Assembly (NCBI GenBank): GCA_025928585.1
Contig: JAICJG010000018.1
Coordinates: forward strand, 1-33,455
Direction: 5' to 3'
DNA: 33,455 nt
From: Rhodanobacteraceae bacterium
GTDB lineage: Bacteria > Pseudomonadota > Gammaproteobacteria > Xanthomonadales > Rhodanobacteraceae
Positions 10,095 to 19,151 of the stretch are shown here, piece by piece; within the stretch, counting starts at the first letter, position 1, and the number at the start of each line of letters is the position of its first letter. The position numbers and the translations under genes are program-made. The notes under the pieces were generated by a model, which made no database searches, had not been told where the DNA came from, and was given only the letters and a program-made list of their open reading frames with translations.

Positions 10095-10342
10095 TCACCC
10101 AATCGAACCGGCTATTTGATCCAGCGCAACTCCCGTGCACCCGCGCCATTCAGCTTCACCGGTCGCACGTGATTGTGGGTCCGAAATCGACAGGACAATC
10201 GCGTGCACGTGGTTCGGCGCGGGTCCCGGCGTCCTCACGAAAACCGCGACAACGCGAAGTGATTCATCCGGTTGCAGGCACGGCCGGTCGGCGCCGCACG
10301 GCGTCGACCAGCCGGTCGGAGCGGCACCCGAACGCGCCGCCG
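10095..10342 (-). other. Open, protein-like stretch without a start (possible gene remnant)
   Basis: Downstream of glk, one minus-strand frame stays open to a stop at 10095. It reads as plausible protein, with a Cys-containing start (CGADRPCLQPDESLR), alternating hydrophobic beta-like segments (VVAVFVRTPGP, HVHAIVLSISDP) and EWRGCTGVALDQIAG. There is no start codon with a ribosome binding site, and upstream the frame runs through glk out of phase. It may be the C-terminal remnant of a deleted gene. I do not recognise the family. Confidence 0.25.
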
Positions 10343-11332
10343 CTACGGGACCGTGGCGGCCGTGGCCGCACGCGCCGCCACGGCCGCGCCGAGCAGACCG
10401 GGATTGGGGTGGGTGATGACCTGCACCGCCATCCGCTGCATGTAGTCCTCGTGGCGGCCCTTGGCGACGAAGGCCTCCATGAATTCGCTGTCGCGGAAGA
10501 AATCCAGGAAATGCAGCACGATGCCGCCGGCGATCAGCACGGTGCTGGCCCCGTGCAGCAGCGCGGCGTCGCCGGCGACCGCGCCGTAGATGCGGCAGAA
10601 ACGCCGCAGCGCCCGCAAGGCGTCCGGCTCGGCCGCCAGTGCGGCGTCCACGATTTCCTTGGAACGGCGTGAGCCGGATTGCGGCGCCGGCGCGGGGACC
10701 GGCGGGATGCCGCGCAAGGCGGCATCGATGTTGGACAACCCGTGGCCGCTCAGCAGGCGTTCGTTGGAAACCCGCCCATGGCGCTGGCAGAGCCAGGTTG
10801 CGAGCTTGCGTTCCTCGTCGTTGGTGGGCGCGAAGCTCGCGTGCCCGCCTTCGGTCGGGACGACATGCCAGCCGCTGGCGGACGATCCCGTGAGCAGCGC
10901 GACGCCGAGACCGGTGCCTGCACCGATCAGCGTGACCGGCCCTTCGGGCGGCGTCGCCACCACGCCGTGCACCGCCATGCGGTCGCCCGCGGCGAGGTGC
11001 GGCGCGGCCCATGCGATCGCCGCGAAATCATTGATGAGTTGCAGTTCGTCGAGGCCGAGGGCCTCTTGCAGATCGCTGCGCCGGAACGACCAGTCGCGAT
11101 TGGTGAGCGTGATCTCGTCGCCGGTGATCGGCGATGCGACCGCCAGCGCCGCGCGCTTCGGGTGCGTGCCGAGTTCATCCAGGTAATGCCGTGCGGCTTC
11201 GCGCAGGCTGCGGAAGCCCCGGTCGGTCAGGGTTTGTTCCTCCAGGATCCGTGGTTCCCGCGAGGCGGGATCGGTCAGGGCGAATCGCGCGTTGGTGCCG
11301 CCGATGTCGCCGATGAGGGCCAGCTTCTCCAT
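10343..11332 (-). CDS. glk: Glucokinase (ROK-unrelated Glk family)
   Basis: 329 residues, close to E. coli Glk (321). It phosphorylates glucose with ATP in the cytoplasm. The N-terminal phosphate-binding loop is GDIGGTNARFAL, the sugar-binding region includes LINDFAAIAWA (catalytic Asp), a second nucleotide motif is IGAGTGLGVALL, and TEGGHASFAP is the conserved glucose-contacting Glu-Gly-Gly-His segment. The start at 11332 has GGAG about 7 bases upstream. It is the last gene of the minus-strand arm (alpha-glucosidase, sugar porter, LacI regulator, glk), separated from the regulator by 134 bases. It would commit the glucose released by the two GH13 and the GH31 enzymes to glycolysis or the Entner-Doudoroff path. 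The C-terminus is Ala-rich (AAVAARAATAATVP). Confidence 0.95.
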   Translation of the reverse strand: MEKLALIGDIGGTNARFALTDPASREPRILEEQTLTDRGFRSLREAARHYLDELGTHPKRAALAVASPITGDEITLTNRDWSFRRSDLQEALGLDELQLINDFAAIAWAAPHLAAGDRMAVHGVVATPPEGPVTLIGAGTGLGVALLTGSSASGWHVVPTEGGHASFAPTNDEERKLATWLCQRHGRVSNERLLSGHGLSNIDAALRGIPPVPAPAPQSGSRRSKEIVDAALAAEPDALRALRRFCRIYGAVAGDAALLHGASTVLIAGGIVLHFLDFFRDSEFMEAFVAKGRHEDYMQRMAVQVITHPNPGLLGAAVAARAATAATVP

Positions 11333-11466
11333 GTTTCACTCCGATGAACAGGCGGCCAGCATAAGCAACCACCCGTATGCGTGTCATGCGTTGGCACTGC
11401 CGGGCCGTCGTCAGAATGCGGTGGCGGCTCCGGCCTGCGGCAGGGCGCGGGCGAGCACACGCCGCG

Positions 11467-12510
11467 CTAGGCGCATGCCGTCTGGCGCCGGCTCGAGTTG
11501 CGCACGACCAGCCTCATCGGCAACATCCGGCTGGCGGCGGCCTCGCCGTGGATCAACCGCACCAGGCTGTCCACCAGCATTTCGCCCGCGAGAGCGGTGT
11601 CTTGCAGGACGGTGGTCAGCGGCGGATTGACGAAACTCGCCATCGGGATGTCGTCGAAACCAGCGACTGCCACGTCGTCGGGCACCTCGATGCCGCGGGC
11701 GGAGAGCGCGCCGAGGGCACCGATCGCGATGAGGTCGCTGGCGGCGAAGATGGCGTCGAAGCTCACGTTGCGCGCAAGCAACGTCTCGACCGCCTGGCGT
11801 CCGGAATACTGGAAGCTTTCCGCGTCGACCTGCAATGCGTCATCGGTGGCGATGCCGTGCGCGCGCAGCGCCTGCAGGTGGCCGCGGTAGCGTTCCTGGA
11901 ATTCCGGGAAGTGGCTGGATGCGTCGCCGAGGAACGCGATGCGCCGGCAACCCTGGGCCAGCAGGTGTTCGGTGACCGAGCGGCCGCCGTGGAAATTGTC
12001 GCAGCCGATCGTGACGCACGGCTGCCCGGGCAGCACCGCGCCCCAGCACACGATCCGGGTGCCCTGCGCGCACAGCCGTTCCAGACGGCTGGCGTGGGCG
12101 AGGTAATCGCCATAGCCGAGCAGGATGATCCCGTCCGCCTTCTTGCTCTCCGCGAAATCGGCGTGCCAGTCGCGCGCGAGTTCCTGGAAGGAGATCAGGA
12201 GGTCGTAACCCTGGCGCGCGCACTCGCGGGTGATCGAACCGAGCATCGACAGGAAGAACGGATTGATGCGCGAGTCATCGGGCGTCGGATCTTCGAAAAA
12301 CAACAAGGCGAGCGTTCCCGAGAATTGGCTGCGCAGGCCGGATGCATGCTTGTCGACGGTGTAGTGCAGCGTGGCCGCGGCGGCGGCGACCCGCTGGCGT
12401 GTCTCCTCGCTCACCTGGGTGCTGCCGCGCAACGCGCGCGAGACCGTCGCCTGCGAGACGCCCGCCAGCTCGGCGATGTCGAACGACGTGATGCGCTTCT
12501 TGTTGGCCAC
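11467..12510 (-). CDS. LacI-family transcriptional regulator of the sugar locus
   Basis: 347 residues from a GTG start at 12508-12510, the usual length for the family. The N-terminal helix-turn-helix is ITSFDIAELAGVSQATVSRA (about 7-26), followed by the hinge (about 45-60) and a periplasmic-binding-protein-like sugar domain with AIFAASDLIAIGAL, VAVAGFDDIPMASFVNPPLT and TTVLQDTALAG motifs. The frame is open to a TTG at 12594, but the extra 28 residues do not look like LacI N-termini. It lies 94 bases after the sugar-porter gene, co-directional with the alpha-glucosidase and glk, so it probably regulates its own operon and the divergent TonB-receptor operon. Candidate operators are the two TACGTA-centred near-palindromes at 15787-15803 and 15973-15989. 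The inducer is probably a malto- or related gluco-oligosaccharide; this is inferred from context only. Confidence 0.9.
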   Translation of the reverse strand: MANKKRITSFDIAELAGVSQATVSRALRGSTQVSEETRQRVAAAAATLHYTVDKHASGLRSQFSGTLALLFFEDPTPDDSRINPFFLSMLGSITRECARQGYDLLISFQELARDWHADFAESKKADGIILLGYGDYLAHASRLERLCAQGTRIVCWGAVLPGQPCVTIGCDNFHGGRSVTEHLLAQGCRRIAFLGDASSHFPEFQERYRGHLQALRAHGIATDDALQVDAESFQYSGRQAVETLLARNVSFDAIFAASDLIAIGALGALSARGIEVPDDVAVAGFDDIPMASFVNPPLTTVLQDTALAGEMLVDSLVRLIHGEAAASRMLPMRLVVRNSSRRQTACA

Positions 12511-12604
12511 CCGGAACTGCCGCCCCTGAAGCGCGGCCCCCAGGCCGCGACTGCACGATCCTATCCAAAAATCCGCGGGTCTGCTGCAGACCAAAGCCGC
12601 CGCG

Positions 12605-14026
12605 TCATCCGGGCATGTCCTCTAGTTCCACGCCGCGGGTCTCGCGCACGAAGCGCCACACGAACAGCAGCGACAGTGCGGCGAAGGCCGCGTACACGCC
12701 GTACGAGAACGGCAGGCTGAACTGGGCCATCGACGGGAAGCTGCTGGTGATCGCGAAATTGGCCAACCATTGCGCCGCGGCGGCGATCGCCAGCGCCATC
12801 GCGCGGATGCGGTTGGGGAACATTTCGCCCAGCAGCACCCACACCACCGGTCCCCAGCTCACCCCGAAGCAGACCACGTAGAGGTTCGCCGCGACCAGCG
12901 CGACCGGTCCCCACGGCGCGGGCAACGTCATGTCGGCGCCGCTGCCGCTGGCCTGCGCGAAGCACCAGGCCATCGCGCCGAGCGTCACCGCCATCCCCGC
13001 CGAGCCGAACAGCAGCAGCGGCTTGCGGCCGATCCGGTCGACCAGCCCGATCGCCACCAGCGTCACCAGCACGTTCACGATCGAGGTGATCACCGTGATC
13101 GTGAACGAGTTGGATTCGTTGAAGCCCACCGAATGCCACAGCGTCGTCGAGTAGTAGAAGATCACGTTGATGCCGACGAACTGCTGGAACACCGACAGCA
13201 CGATGCCGACCCAGACGATCGGCAGCAGTCCGGCACCGCCGACCAGGTCGCGCCACCGCGGCTTGTGCTCGCGTTGGAGGCTGAGCTGGATGGCGTCGAG
13301 TTTCCGGCGCAGCGCGGCGTCGGAACCGATTCCGAGCACCCGCTTCAGCACCCCGAGCGCCTCGTCGCTGCGGCCGCGGGCGACCAGGTGCCGCGGCGAC
13401 TCGGGGACGCTGAAGGCGAGCACGCCATAGATGAGTGCCGGGATCACGCCGACGATGAACATCCAGCGCCAGGCGCCGAGTCCGAACCAGAGGGGGCCGC
13501 TGGCGCCGCCGGCCGAGTTCGCGAGGGCCGCGTCGCTCAGGAGTGCCACGAAGATCCCGAGCACGATCGCCAGTTGCTGCATCGAACCGAGACGGCCGCG
13601 GATCCAGGCCGGCGATATTTCCGCGATGTAGGCCGGCGCGACCACCGATGCCACGCCGACACCGATACCGGCGACCACCCGCCAGCCCATCAGCCACGCC
13701 ACCGAACCGGACAGGCCGGCGCCGATCGCGCCCGCCGCCAGCAATATCGCGGCGACCTGCATGGTACGTACCCGGCCGTAGCGGTCCGCGAGCTTTCCCG
13801 CGTACCACGCGCCCAGCGCCGAACCCAGCAGCGCGATGGACACCGCGAATCCGGTCAGTGCCGCGCTGAGTCCGAACGCGGCCCGCAGGGAATCCACCGC
13901 GCCATTGATGACGGCGGTGTCGAACCCGAACAGGAAGCCGCCCAGCGCGGCGGCGGAAGCGATCAGGACCACCCGCAGGTTGGCGCGCCCTCGCAGGTCT
14001 TCCGGCAGGCTCGCGGATTCGTTCAT
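12605..14026 (-). CDS. MFS sugar-porter family transporter (XylE/GalP/GLUT-like)
   Basis: 473 residues with about 12 membrane helices. Sugar-porter signatures are present: GGFLFGFDTAVINGA in the first helix, GKLADRYGRVRTM after helix 2, RVVAGIGVGVASVVAPAYIAEISP in helix 4, PESPRHLVARGR before the central loop, QQFVGINVIFYYST in helix 7 and VDRIGRKPLLL after helix 8. These proteins usually drive inward hexose or pentose transport by proton symport across the inner membrane. The start overlaps the upstream alpha-glucosidase stop by ATGA (14023-14026), so the two are translationally coupled; GGAG lies about 8 bases before the start. It likely imports monosaccharide (glucose) released outside the cytoplasm and feeds glk, two genes downstream. 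Confidence 0.93.
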   Translation of the reverse strand: MNESASLPEDLRGRANLRVVLIASAAALGGFLFGFDTAVINGAVDSLRAAFGLSAALTGFAVSIALLGSALGAWYAGKLADRYGRVRTMQVAAILLAAGAIGAGLSGSVAWLMGWRVVAGIGVGVASVVAPAYIAEISPAWIRGRLGSMQQLAIVLGIFVALLSDAALANSAGGASGPLWFGLGAWRWMFIVGVIPALIYGVLAFSVPESPRHLVARGRSDEALGVLKRVLGIGSDAALRRKLDAIQLSLQREHKPRWRDLVGGAGLLPIVWVGIVLSVFQQFVGINVIFYYSTTLWHSVGFNESNSFTITVITSIVNVLVTLVAIGLVDRIGRKPLLLFGSAGMAVTLGAMAWCFAQASGSGADMTLPAPWGPVALVAANLYVVCFGVSWGPVVWVLLGEMFPNRIRAMALAIAAAAQWLANFAITSSFPSMAQFSLPFSYGVYAAFAALSLLFVWRFVRETRGVELEDMPG

Positions 14027-15693
14027 GACGCGGCTCCCATGGTGGTTTCAGCAGGCGCCGGGGACGGCGCGTCGATCGTCGTGAGGCGCGCGAACACCGC
14101 GCCGTGGCCGGGCAGGCGCAGGCGGCCTCCCTCGAGCGAGCCTTCGCGCAGTCCGTGCCCGCGCAGGACTTCGTTCTTGCCGGTTGCCGGCAGGCTCGCT
14201 TCAGCCGGATGTTCGGATAGGTTGAACGCCACCAGCAATACCTCGTCATCGGCCTGGCGGGTGAAGGCCAGTACGGGTTCCGGAGTATGCAGGAAACGGA
14301 TCGCCCCGGTGCGCAGCGCCGGATGCGCGCTGCGCCAGCGCATGAAGGCACGGAAGGCCTGCAGGGTCGAGGCGGGGTCGGTCTCCTGACGGCTCACCGC
14401 GAGTGCAAGGTGTTCGTCCGGTACCGGCAGCCACGGTTGGCCGGTGGTGAAACCGCCGTGGGCCGCGCTGTTCCAGGGCATCGGCGTGCGGCAGCCGTCG
14501 CGGCCCTTGAACTGCGGCCAGAAGGCGATGCCGAAGGGATCGCGCAGCGCTTCGTAGGGTACCTCGGCTTCGGTGAGGCCCAGTTCCTCGCCCTGGTACA
14601 CGCACACCGCCCCGCGCAGCGAACACAGCATCGCGGTCAACAGCCGCGCCAGCGGCGCCGCCGGCCGGCCGCCGCCCCAGCGCGAAAGCACGCGCTCGAC
14701 GTCGTGATTGGAAATGGCCCAGCACGGCCAGCCTTCCCGCATCTTCGCGTCCAGCCTGCGTACGGTGTCGCGGATCCATGTGGCGCTGAAATCGTCGGTG
14801 AGCAACTCGAAGCTGTAGCCCATGTGCAGGCGCCGGCCGCTGGTGTATTCGGCGATCGTGGCGAGCGAGTCCTCGGACGAAATTTCGCCCAGCGAAGCAA
14901 CGCCGGGATGGCGGTCGAGCAGCGCGCGCAGTTGTTCGAGGAACGCCAGGTTCTCCGGACGGGTGTTGTTGTAGATGTGGTACTGATGCGCGTAGGGATT
15001 GTCGGGGCTGAAGCCTCGCCCGATCCGGTCGGCGGCAGGCTTGGCCGGGTTGTCGCGCAGGGCCGGATCATGGAAGCAGAAATTGATCGCGTCGAGGCGC
15101 AGTCCGTCGACGCCGCGCTCGAGCCAGAAGCGGACGTTGCCGAGTACCGCCTCGCGCACTTCGGCGTGGTGGAAGTTGAGGTCCGGCTGTTCGGCAAGGA
15201 AGTTGTGCAGGTAGTACTGCTGGCGACGCGGTTCCCATTGCCAGGCAGGGCCGCCGAAGATCGACAGCCAGTTGTTCGGCGGGGTGCCGTCCGGGCGCGG
15301 GTCGGCCCACACGTACCAGTCCGACTTCGGGTTGTCGCGGCTCTGCCGGCTTTCGCGGAACCACGCGTGCTCGCGCGAGGTGTGGCTGAGCACCTGGTCG
15401 ATCATCACCTTGAGGCCCAGCGCGTGCGCCTTGTCCAGCAGGCGATCGAAATCATCGAGCGTGCCGAACAGCGGGTCGACCGCGCGGTAGTCGGCGATGT
15501 CATAGCCGAAATCGGCCATCGGCGACTGGAAGAAGGGTGCGATCCAGATCGCGTCCACCCCGAGGCCCGCCACGTACTCGAGGCGGTCGAGGATGCCGGG
15601 CAGGTCGCCCACCCCGTCGCCGTTGGTGTCGAGGAAACTGCGCGGATAGATCTGGTAGATGACGGCGCCCCGCCACCAGGGAACATCTGACAT
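14023..15693 (-). CDS. GH13 alpha-glucosidase / oligo-alpha-glucosidase, cytoplasmic
   Basis: 556 residues, no signal peptide, consistent with a cytoplasmic enzyme. The GH13 conserved regions are present in order: GLKVMIDQVLSHTS (93-106), GVDGLRLDAINF with nucleophile Asp201, ASLGEISSE with acid/base Glu270, and AISNHDVERV with Asp331. A QxDL-type segment (QPDLNFHH) and the N-terminal YQIYPRSFLDTNGDGVGDL fit the alpha-glucosidase/oligo-1,6-glucosidase side of GH13, close to the Xanthomonas-type alpha-glucosidases. It hydrolyses short alpha-gluco-oligosaccharides to glucose. It is first in the minus-strand operon, followed by a sugar porter, LacI regulator and glucokinase. Linkage preference (1,4 versus 1,6) cannot be read with confidence. 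The ribosome binding site is weak (GGGGC). Expression is probably controlled by the two operators 94-296 bases upstream. Confidence 0.93.
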   Translation of the reverse strand: MSDVPWWRGAVIYQIYPRSFLDTNGDGVGDLPGILDRLEYVAGLGVDAIWIAPFFQSPMADFGYDIADYRAVDPLFGTLDDFDRLLDKAHALGLKVMIDQVLSHTSREHAWFRESRQSRDNPKSDWYVWADPRPDGTPPNNWLSIFGGPAWQWEPRRQQYYLHNFLAEQPDLNFHHAEVREAVLGNVRFWLERGVDGLRLDAINFCFHDPALRDNPAKPAADRIGRGFSPDNPYAHQYHIYNNTRPENLAFLEQLRALLDRHPGVASLGEISSEDSLATIAEYTSGRRLHMGYSFELLTDDFSATWIRDTVRRLDAKMREGWPCWAISNHDVERVLSRWGGGRPAAPLARLLTAMLCSLRGAVCVYQGEELGLTEAEVPYEALRDPFGIAFWPQFKGRDGCRTPMPWNSAAHGGFTTGQPWLPVPDEHLALAVSRQETDPASTLQAFRAFMRWRSAHPALRTGAIRFLHTPEPVLAFTRQADDEVLLVAFNLSEHPAEASLPATGKNEVLRGHGLREGSLEGGRLRLPGHGAVFARLTTIDAPSPAPAETTMGAAS

Positions 15694-15786
15694 ACAAGCC
15701 CCATGACAATGCCGCCCGTCGCCGATGCGGGGCAGCCGTGATCGGCGCCCAGCTTAACGTCAGGCTCCAGCGCTCCCATACCGCGT

Positions 15787-15803
15787 TGCATACGTATTCA
15801 TGG
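15787..15803. promoter_or_regulatory. LacI-type operator copy 1 in the divergent region
   Basis: TGCATACGTATTCATGG. Its inner 14 bases are a near-palindrome centred on TACGTA, the size and symmetry expected of a LacI-family operator. Its exact reverse complement recurs at 15973-15989. A weaker related half-site, TGCGTATGCC, lies at 15848-15857. Binding by the LacI protein at 11467-12510 is an inference. Confidence 0.65.
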
Positions 15804-15972
15804 ATGCTGCACCTGCGTCAAGGGCGCGGCTGCAGACCAAGCCGGTCTGCGTATGCCGCCGGTGCGGGCGGCCCTCCACGCATTCGTATCGTGCGTCATT
15901 CGACGGCAGGGGCCGGCCCAGCCGTCGCGAAGGACGTGCATGCGGCAACGCAACATCGATCCTCCCGGGTCG

Positions 15973-15989
15973 CCATGAATACGTATGCA
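15973..15989. promoter_or_regulatory. LacI-type operator copy 2 in the divergent region
   Basis: CCATGAATACGTATGCA is the exact reverse complement of the site at 15787-15803, with 186 bases between centres, so both sites face outward to the two divergent operons. A related half-site (CATACGCA) follows within 16031-16041. The rest of the 426-base gap (15694-16119) shows no gene. A repression loop between the two sites is possible. Confidence 0.65.
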
Positions 15990-16119
15990 TCCCGCTGCCG
16001 GGCGGGAACCGGCGCCCTACCATCGGGGCCGGCCATACGCACGACGCGAGCCTGCGCAGCGCGCCGACCGCGAAGCGCGCGCAAACGAATGATCATCACC
16101 TGCTTGGGGAACCGAGAAC

Positions 16120-19062
16120 ATGCAACCGAAACGCAATGTGTTGACCTTGGCGCTGCTCTCCGCAGGCATCGGCCTGGCCACCTGCAGCAACCTCGCCTTC
16201 GCCATCGGTGCGCCGACCGGCGGAGCGCAGGATCAGCAAGCCCAGCCGCAGACCCCGCCGTCGACGGCGGACCAGGATGCCAAGAACAAGAAGAACAAGC
16301 GGACGCGCAAGGAGCAGGCCACCCAATTGCAGGCCGTCCAGGTGCACGGATTCATCAGCAGTATCGAGAATTCGACTGCGTTGAAGCGCAATGCCAGCAC
16401 GATCGTCGAGGCGGTTTCGGCCGAGCAGATCGGCAAACTGCCCGGCGTGAGCATCGCGGATGCGCTGGGGCGCTTGCCTGGTCTCGCGGTCCAGACCGTG
16501 GACGGCCGTCCCCAGGTGCTGACGATCCACGGCCTCGGTCCCGACTTCAGCACCGCGCTGGTCAACGGCGGCCAGCAGGTCTCGACCTCCAACAACCGCG
16601 ACGTGCAGTTCGACCAGTATCCGTCGAGCTGGTTCGACAACGTGGTGGTGCATTTGAGCCCGGAAGCCGACCTGATCGGGCAGGGCCTGGCTGGCACCGT
16701 GGACATGCACACGATCCGCCCGCTCGACAAGCCGGCGCCGGTAGCGGCGATCAATGCGCGCTACATCTGGAACGGAATGTCGCAACTGGCCGATGGCCCC
16801 GGCGTCAGCAACAAGGGCTACAACGTGAACGGCATCTGGGTCGATCAGTTTGCCGATCACACCCTGGGCGTCACCCTGGGCGTGGATCTCGAGCACAACC
16901 CGTCGCAAATCGAGCACGAGGCGCCGTGGGGCTACCCGACCGACGCCAATGGCGACTATGTCGTCGGCGGCGCCAAGAATTACGGCATCAGCGACATGAT
17001 GAAGCGCAGCGGCGTGCTGGCGACGGTGCAGTGGCGGCCGAACAGCTTCTACGACGGCGCCATCGACCTCACCTACGACAACTTCAAGGAAATCCAGCAG
17101 GCCAAGGGCATGGAGCTGCCGCTGTGGTGGGGCAACGGCTCGATCTCCCCGGGCCCGACCATGGTTCCCGGCAACGTCGTCGATGGCTTCGTGCAGAGCG
17201 GCACGTACGAAAACATCAACCCGGTGATCCGCAACGACTACAACAGCACCAGCGCCCGGGTTTACAACTTCAACTGGCAGAACAAGTTCCATTTCAACGA
17301 GAACTGGTCGGCCGAAGTGGACGCCAACTACTCGCGCGCCAAGCGACGCGACGTGAACCTGGAAAGCTATTCCGGCACCGGCTACTTCGACTCGGCGAAC
17401 GGCACGCGCGGCCAGCCCGGCAGCTTCGCTTTCAGCGAGCTCGGCGACAACATGCTGTACGCCGTTCCCTCGCTCGATTACACGCAGGGCGTGGTGCTCA
17501 CCGATCCGCAGGGCTGGGGCTCGGGCAGCAACCTGGTCCAGGCCGGCTTCATCAATGCCCCGCACACCGTCGACTACCTCGCCAACCTGCGCCTGAACGT
17601 GGAACGCGATTTCGCCAGTGGGCCGTTCTCCAGCATGGACTTCGGGGTGGCGCGCAGCACCCGCAACAAGACCTACGACGTAGATCAGAACTTCCTGACC
17701 CTGGGCGGCGGCTTCCTGAGCGATGGCACCGCCGTCACGGAAGCGCCGATCACCGGCGCAACTCCTTGTAGTCCGCTGTCGTGGATGGGGATGGGCTCCG
17801 AACTCTGCTACAACCCCTTCGACCTGATCGACAACAGCACCCTGGTTGAGGTTCCGACGTTCCAGTCCTCGCTGCCGTTGCCGCCGAACTGGAAGGTGCG
17901 CGAGAACGACGTCACGCCCTACCTGCAGTTCAACCTCGACACCCAGCTGGGCGGCATCGGCTTGCGCGGCAACTTCGGGGTGCAGGTCGCGCATACCAAC
18001 CAGACCTCGACCGGCGAGCGCGTGGCGCCCGGCAGTTCCTATGTCGGCCAGACCGAACTCGTTCCCGTCACCGGCGGCACCAGCTATACGCGCTGGCTGC
18101 CCAGTGCCAATCTGATCTTTGCCTTCACCGGCAACGATGACCTGCGCGTCAGCGCCGCCCGCACCATTGCCCGGGCCCGCATGGATCAGATGAACGCCAG
18201 CCAGTCGGTAAGCGGCAACTTCACGCATCTGACCTCCACCGATCCGAACCAGGCCTTCTTCAGCTCGTCGGGTGGCAATGCCGCGCTGTTGCCAACCAAG
18301 GCCGACAACTACAACGTCAGCTACGAGCACTATTTCTCCGGCGGCACCGGCTACCAGTGCACTTCGGCCGATGCCAGGAACTCGGCGTTGTGTCTGGGTG
18401 GCGGTGGCTACTTCGCGGTGTCGGCGTACTTCCTCCGCCTGAGCGACTACATCGACCCCAACGCTGCCTACCTGTACGACTTCAGCGCCTTCATCCCCTC
18501 TTACCTGACGCCCGCGCAGGCGCAGCAGTTGGGGACGCCCTTCGGCATCGTCTCGGGCCCGACCAACGACGGGCACGGCTACGTCAAGGGCCTCCAGGCC
18601 ACGTTGAACCTGCCGTTCAGCGTGATCACCCCCGCGCTCGACGGCATTGGCGTGATCCTTACCGCCGATCGCACCAAGAGCTCGCTGGTTTACGGAAGCA
18701 ATCCGAATCCGATCACCGTTCCCGGCCTGTCGAAGTGGGTAGCCGATGCCACGGTGTACTACCAGCACAACGGCTTCGAAGCTCGCGTCAGCGACAGCTA
18801 CCGTTCCAGCTTCCTCGGCGAGGTGTCGGGCATCAGCGCCTCGCGCATCCTCCAGTACCTCAAGGGTGGCAGCACCTACGATGCGCAGGTGAGCTACACG
18901 TTCGACAGCGGTCGCTTCAAGGGCCTGACCCTGATCGCCCAGGGTTCGAACCTGTCGAACAAGGTCTTCTCCACCTACCAGAACAACGATCCGCGCCAGA
19001 CGCAGCTCTGGGAAAGGTACGGGCGTCGCTTCGAGGTCGGCATCTCCTACAAGTTCTTTTGA
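16120..19062 (+). CDS. TonB-dependent receptor for oligosaccharide uptake
   Basis: 980 residues. A signal peptide (about 1-28, ending NLAFA) precedes a Gln/Lys-rich linker, a TonB-box-like segment (LQAVQVHGF, about 70-78), and a plug domain with STIVEAVSAEQIGKLPGVSI and ADALGRLPGLAVQ, typical of the Xanthomonas/Caulobacter TonB-receptor group that includes maltodextrin receptors. The remainder is a 22-strand-type beta-barrel ending in aromatic Phe (YGRRFEVGISYKFF). It should carry oligosaccharides across the outer membrane, powered by TonB/ExbBD encoded elsewhere. Four cysteines in two local pairs (TPCSPL/ELCYNP and YQCTS/ALCLGG) suggest disulfide-stabilised loops. It is first in the plus-strand arm, divergent from the alpha-glucosidase operon and flanked by two operators. 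GGGGA precedes the start by about 10 bases. Confidence 0.93.
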   Translation: MQPKRNVLTLALLSAGIGLATCSNLAFAIGAPTGGAQDQQAQPQTPPSTADQDAKNKKNKRTRKEQATQLQAVQVHGFISSIENSTALKRNASTIVEAVSAEQIGKLPGVSIADALGRLPGLAVQTVDGRPQVLTIHGLGPDFSTALVNGGQQVSTSNNRDVQFDQYPSSWFDNVVVHLSPEADLIGQGLAGTVDMHTIRPLDKPAPVAAINARYIWNGMSQLADGPGVSNKGYNVNGIWVDQFADHTLGVTLGVDLEHNPSQIEHEAPWGYPTDANGDYVVGGAKNYGISDMMKRSGVLATVQWRPNSFYDGAIDLTYDNFKEIQQAKGMELPLWWGNGSISPGPTMVPGNVVDGFVQSGTYENINPVIRNDYNSTSARVYNFNWQNKFHFNENWSAEVDANYSRAKRRDVNLESYSGTGYFDSANGTRGQPGSFAFSELGDNMLYAVPSLDYTQGVVLTDPQGWGSGSNLVQAGFINAPHTVDYLANLRLNVERDFASGPFSSMDFGVARSTRNKTYDVDQNFLTLGGGFLSDGTAVTEAPITGATPCSPLSWMGMGSELCYNPFDLIDNSTLVEVPTFQSSLPLPPNWKVRENDVTPYLQFNLDTQLGGIGLRGNFGVQVAHTNQTSTGERVAPGSSYVGQTELVPVTGGTSYTRWLPSANLIFAFTGNDDLRVSAARTIARARMDQMNASQSVSGNFTHLTSTDPNQAFFSSSGGNAALLPTKADNYNVSYEHYFSGGTGYQCTSADARNSALCLGGGGYFAVSAYFLRLSDYIDPNAAYLYDFSAFIPSYLTPAQAQQLGTPFGIVSGPTNDGHGYVKGLQATLNLPFSVITPALDGIGVILTADRTKSSLVYGSNPNPITVPGLSKWVADATVYYQHNGFEARVSDSYRSSFLGEVSGISASRILQYLKGGSTYDAQVSYTFDSGRFKGLTLIAQGSNLSNKVFSTYQNNDPRQTQLWERYGRRFEVGISYKFF

Positions 19063-19069
19063 GAGATGG

Positions 19070-19110
19070 CGGTGGCACGGCTTCGTTGCGACAGCGAAGC
19101 CGTGCCATCG
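19070..19110 (+). terminator. Strong 16-bp hairpin between the TonB receptor and the flavoenzyme gene
   Basis: CGGTGGCACGGCTTCG (19070-19085) pairs with CGAAGCCGTGCCATCG (19095-19110), with one G-U pair and a 9-base loop, directly after the receptor stop. There is no T-tract, so it is not a classical terminator. It may stabilise the 3' end of the receptor mRNA or partly end transcription, lowering expression of the downstream enzyme genes. Confidence 0.5.
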
Positions 19111-19151
19111 GCGCGATGCGTGCAAAGTCAGGTCTGCAAGGTTGAGGCCGG

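Noticed and set aside
12511-12594. Longer N-terminus for the LacI regulator from the TTG at 12594
   Set aside because: The added residues are unlike any LacI N-terminus; the GTG at 12508-12510 gives the standard start just before the helix-turn-helix.
16096-19125. A 1009-codon open frame on the minus strand over the TonB receptor gene
   Set aside because: It mirrors the receptor's codon pattern in GC-rich DNA, is rich in Arg/Val/Gly/His, and shows no domain. The plus-strand protein has clear family motifs.
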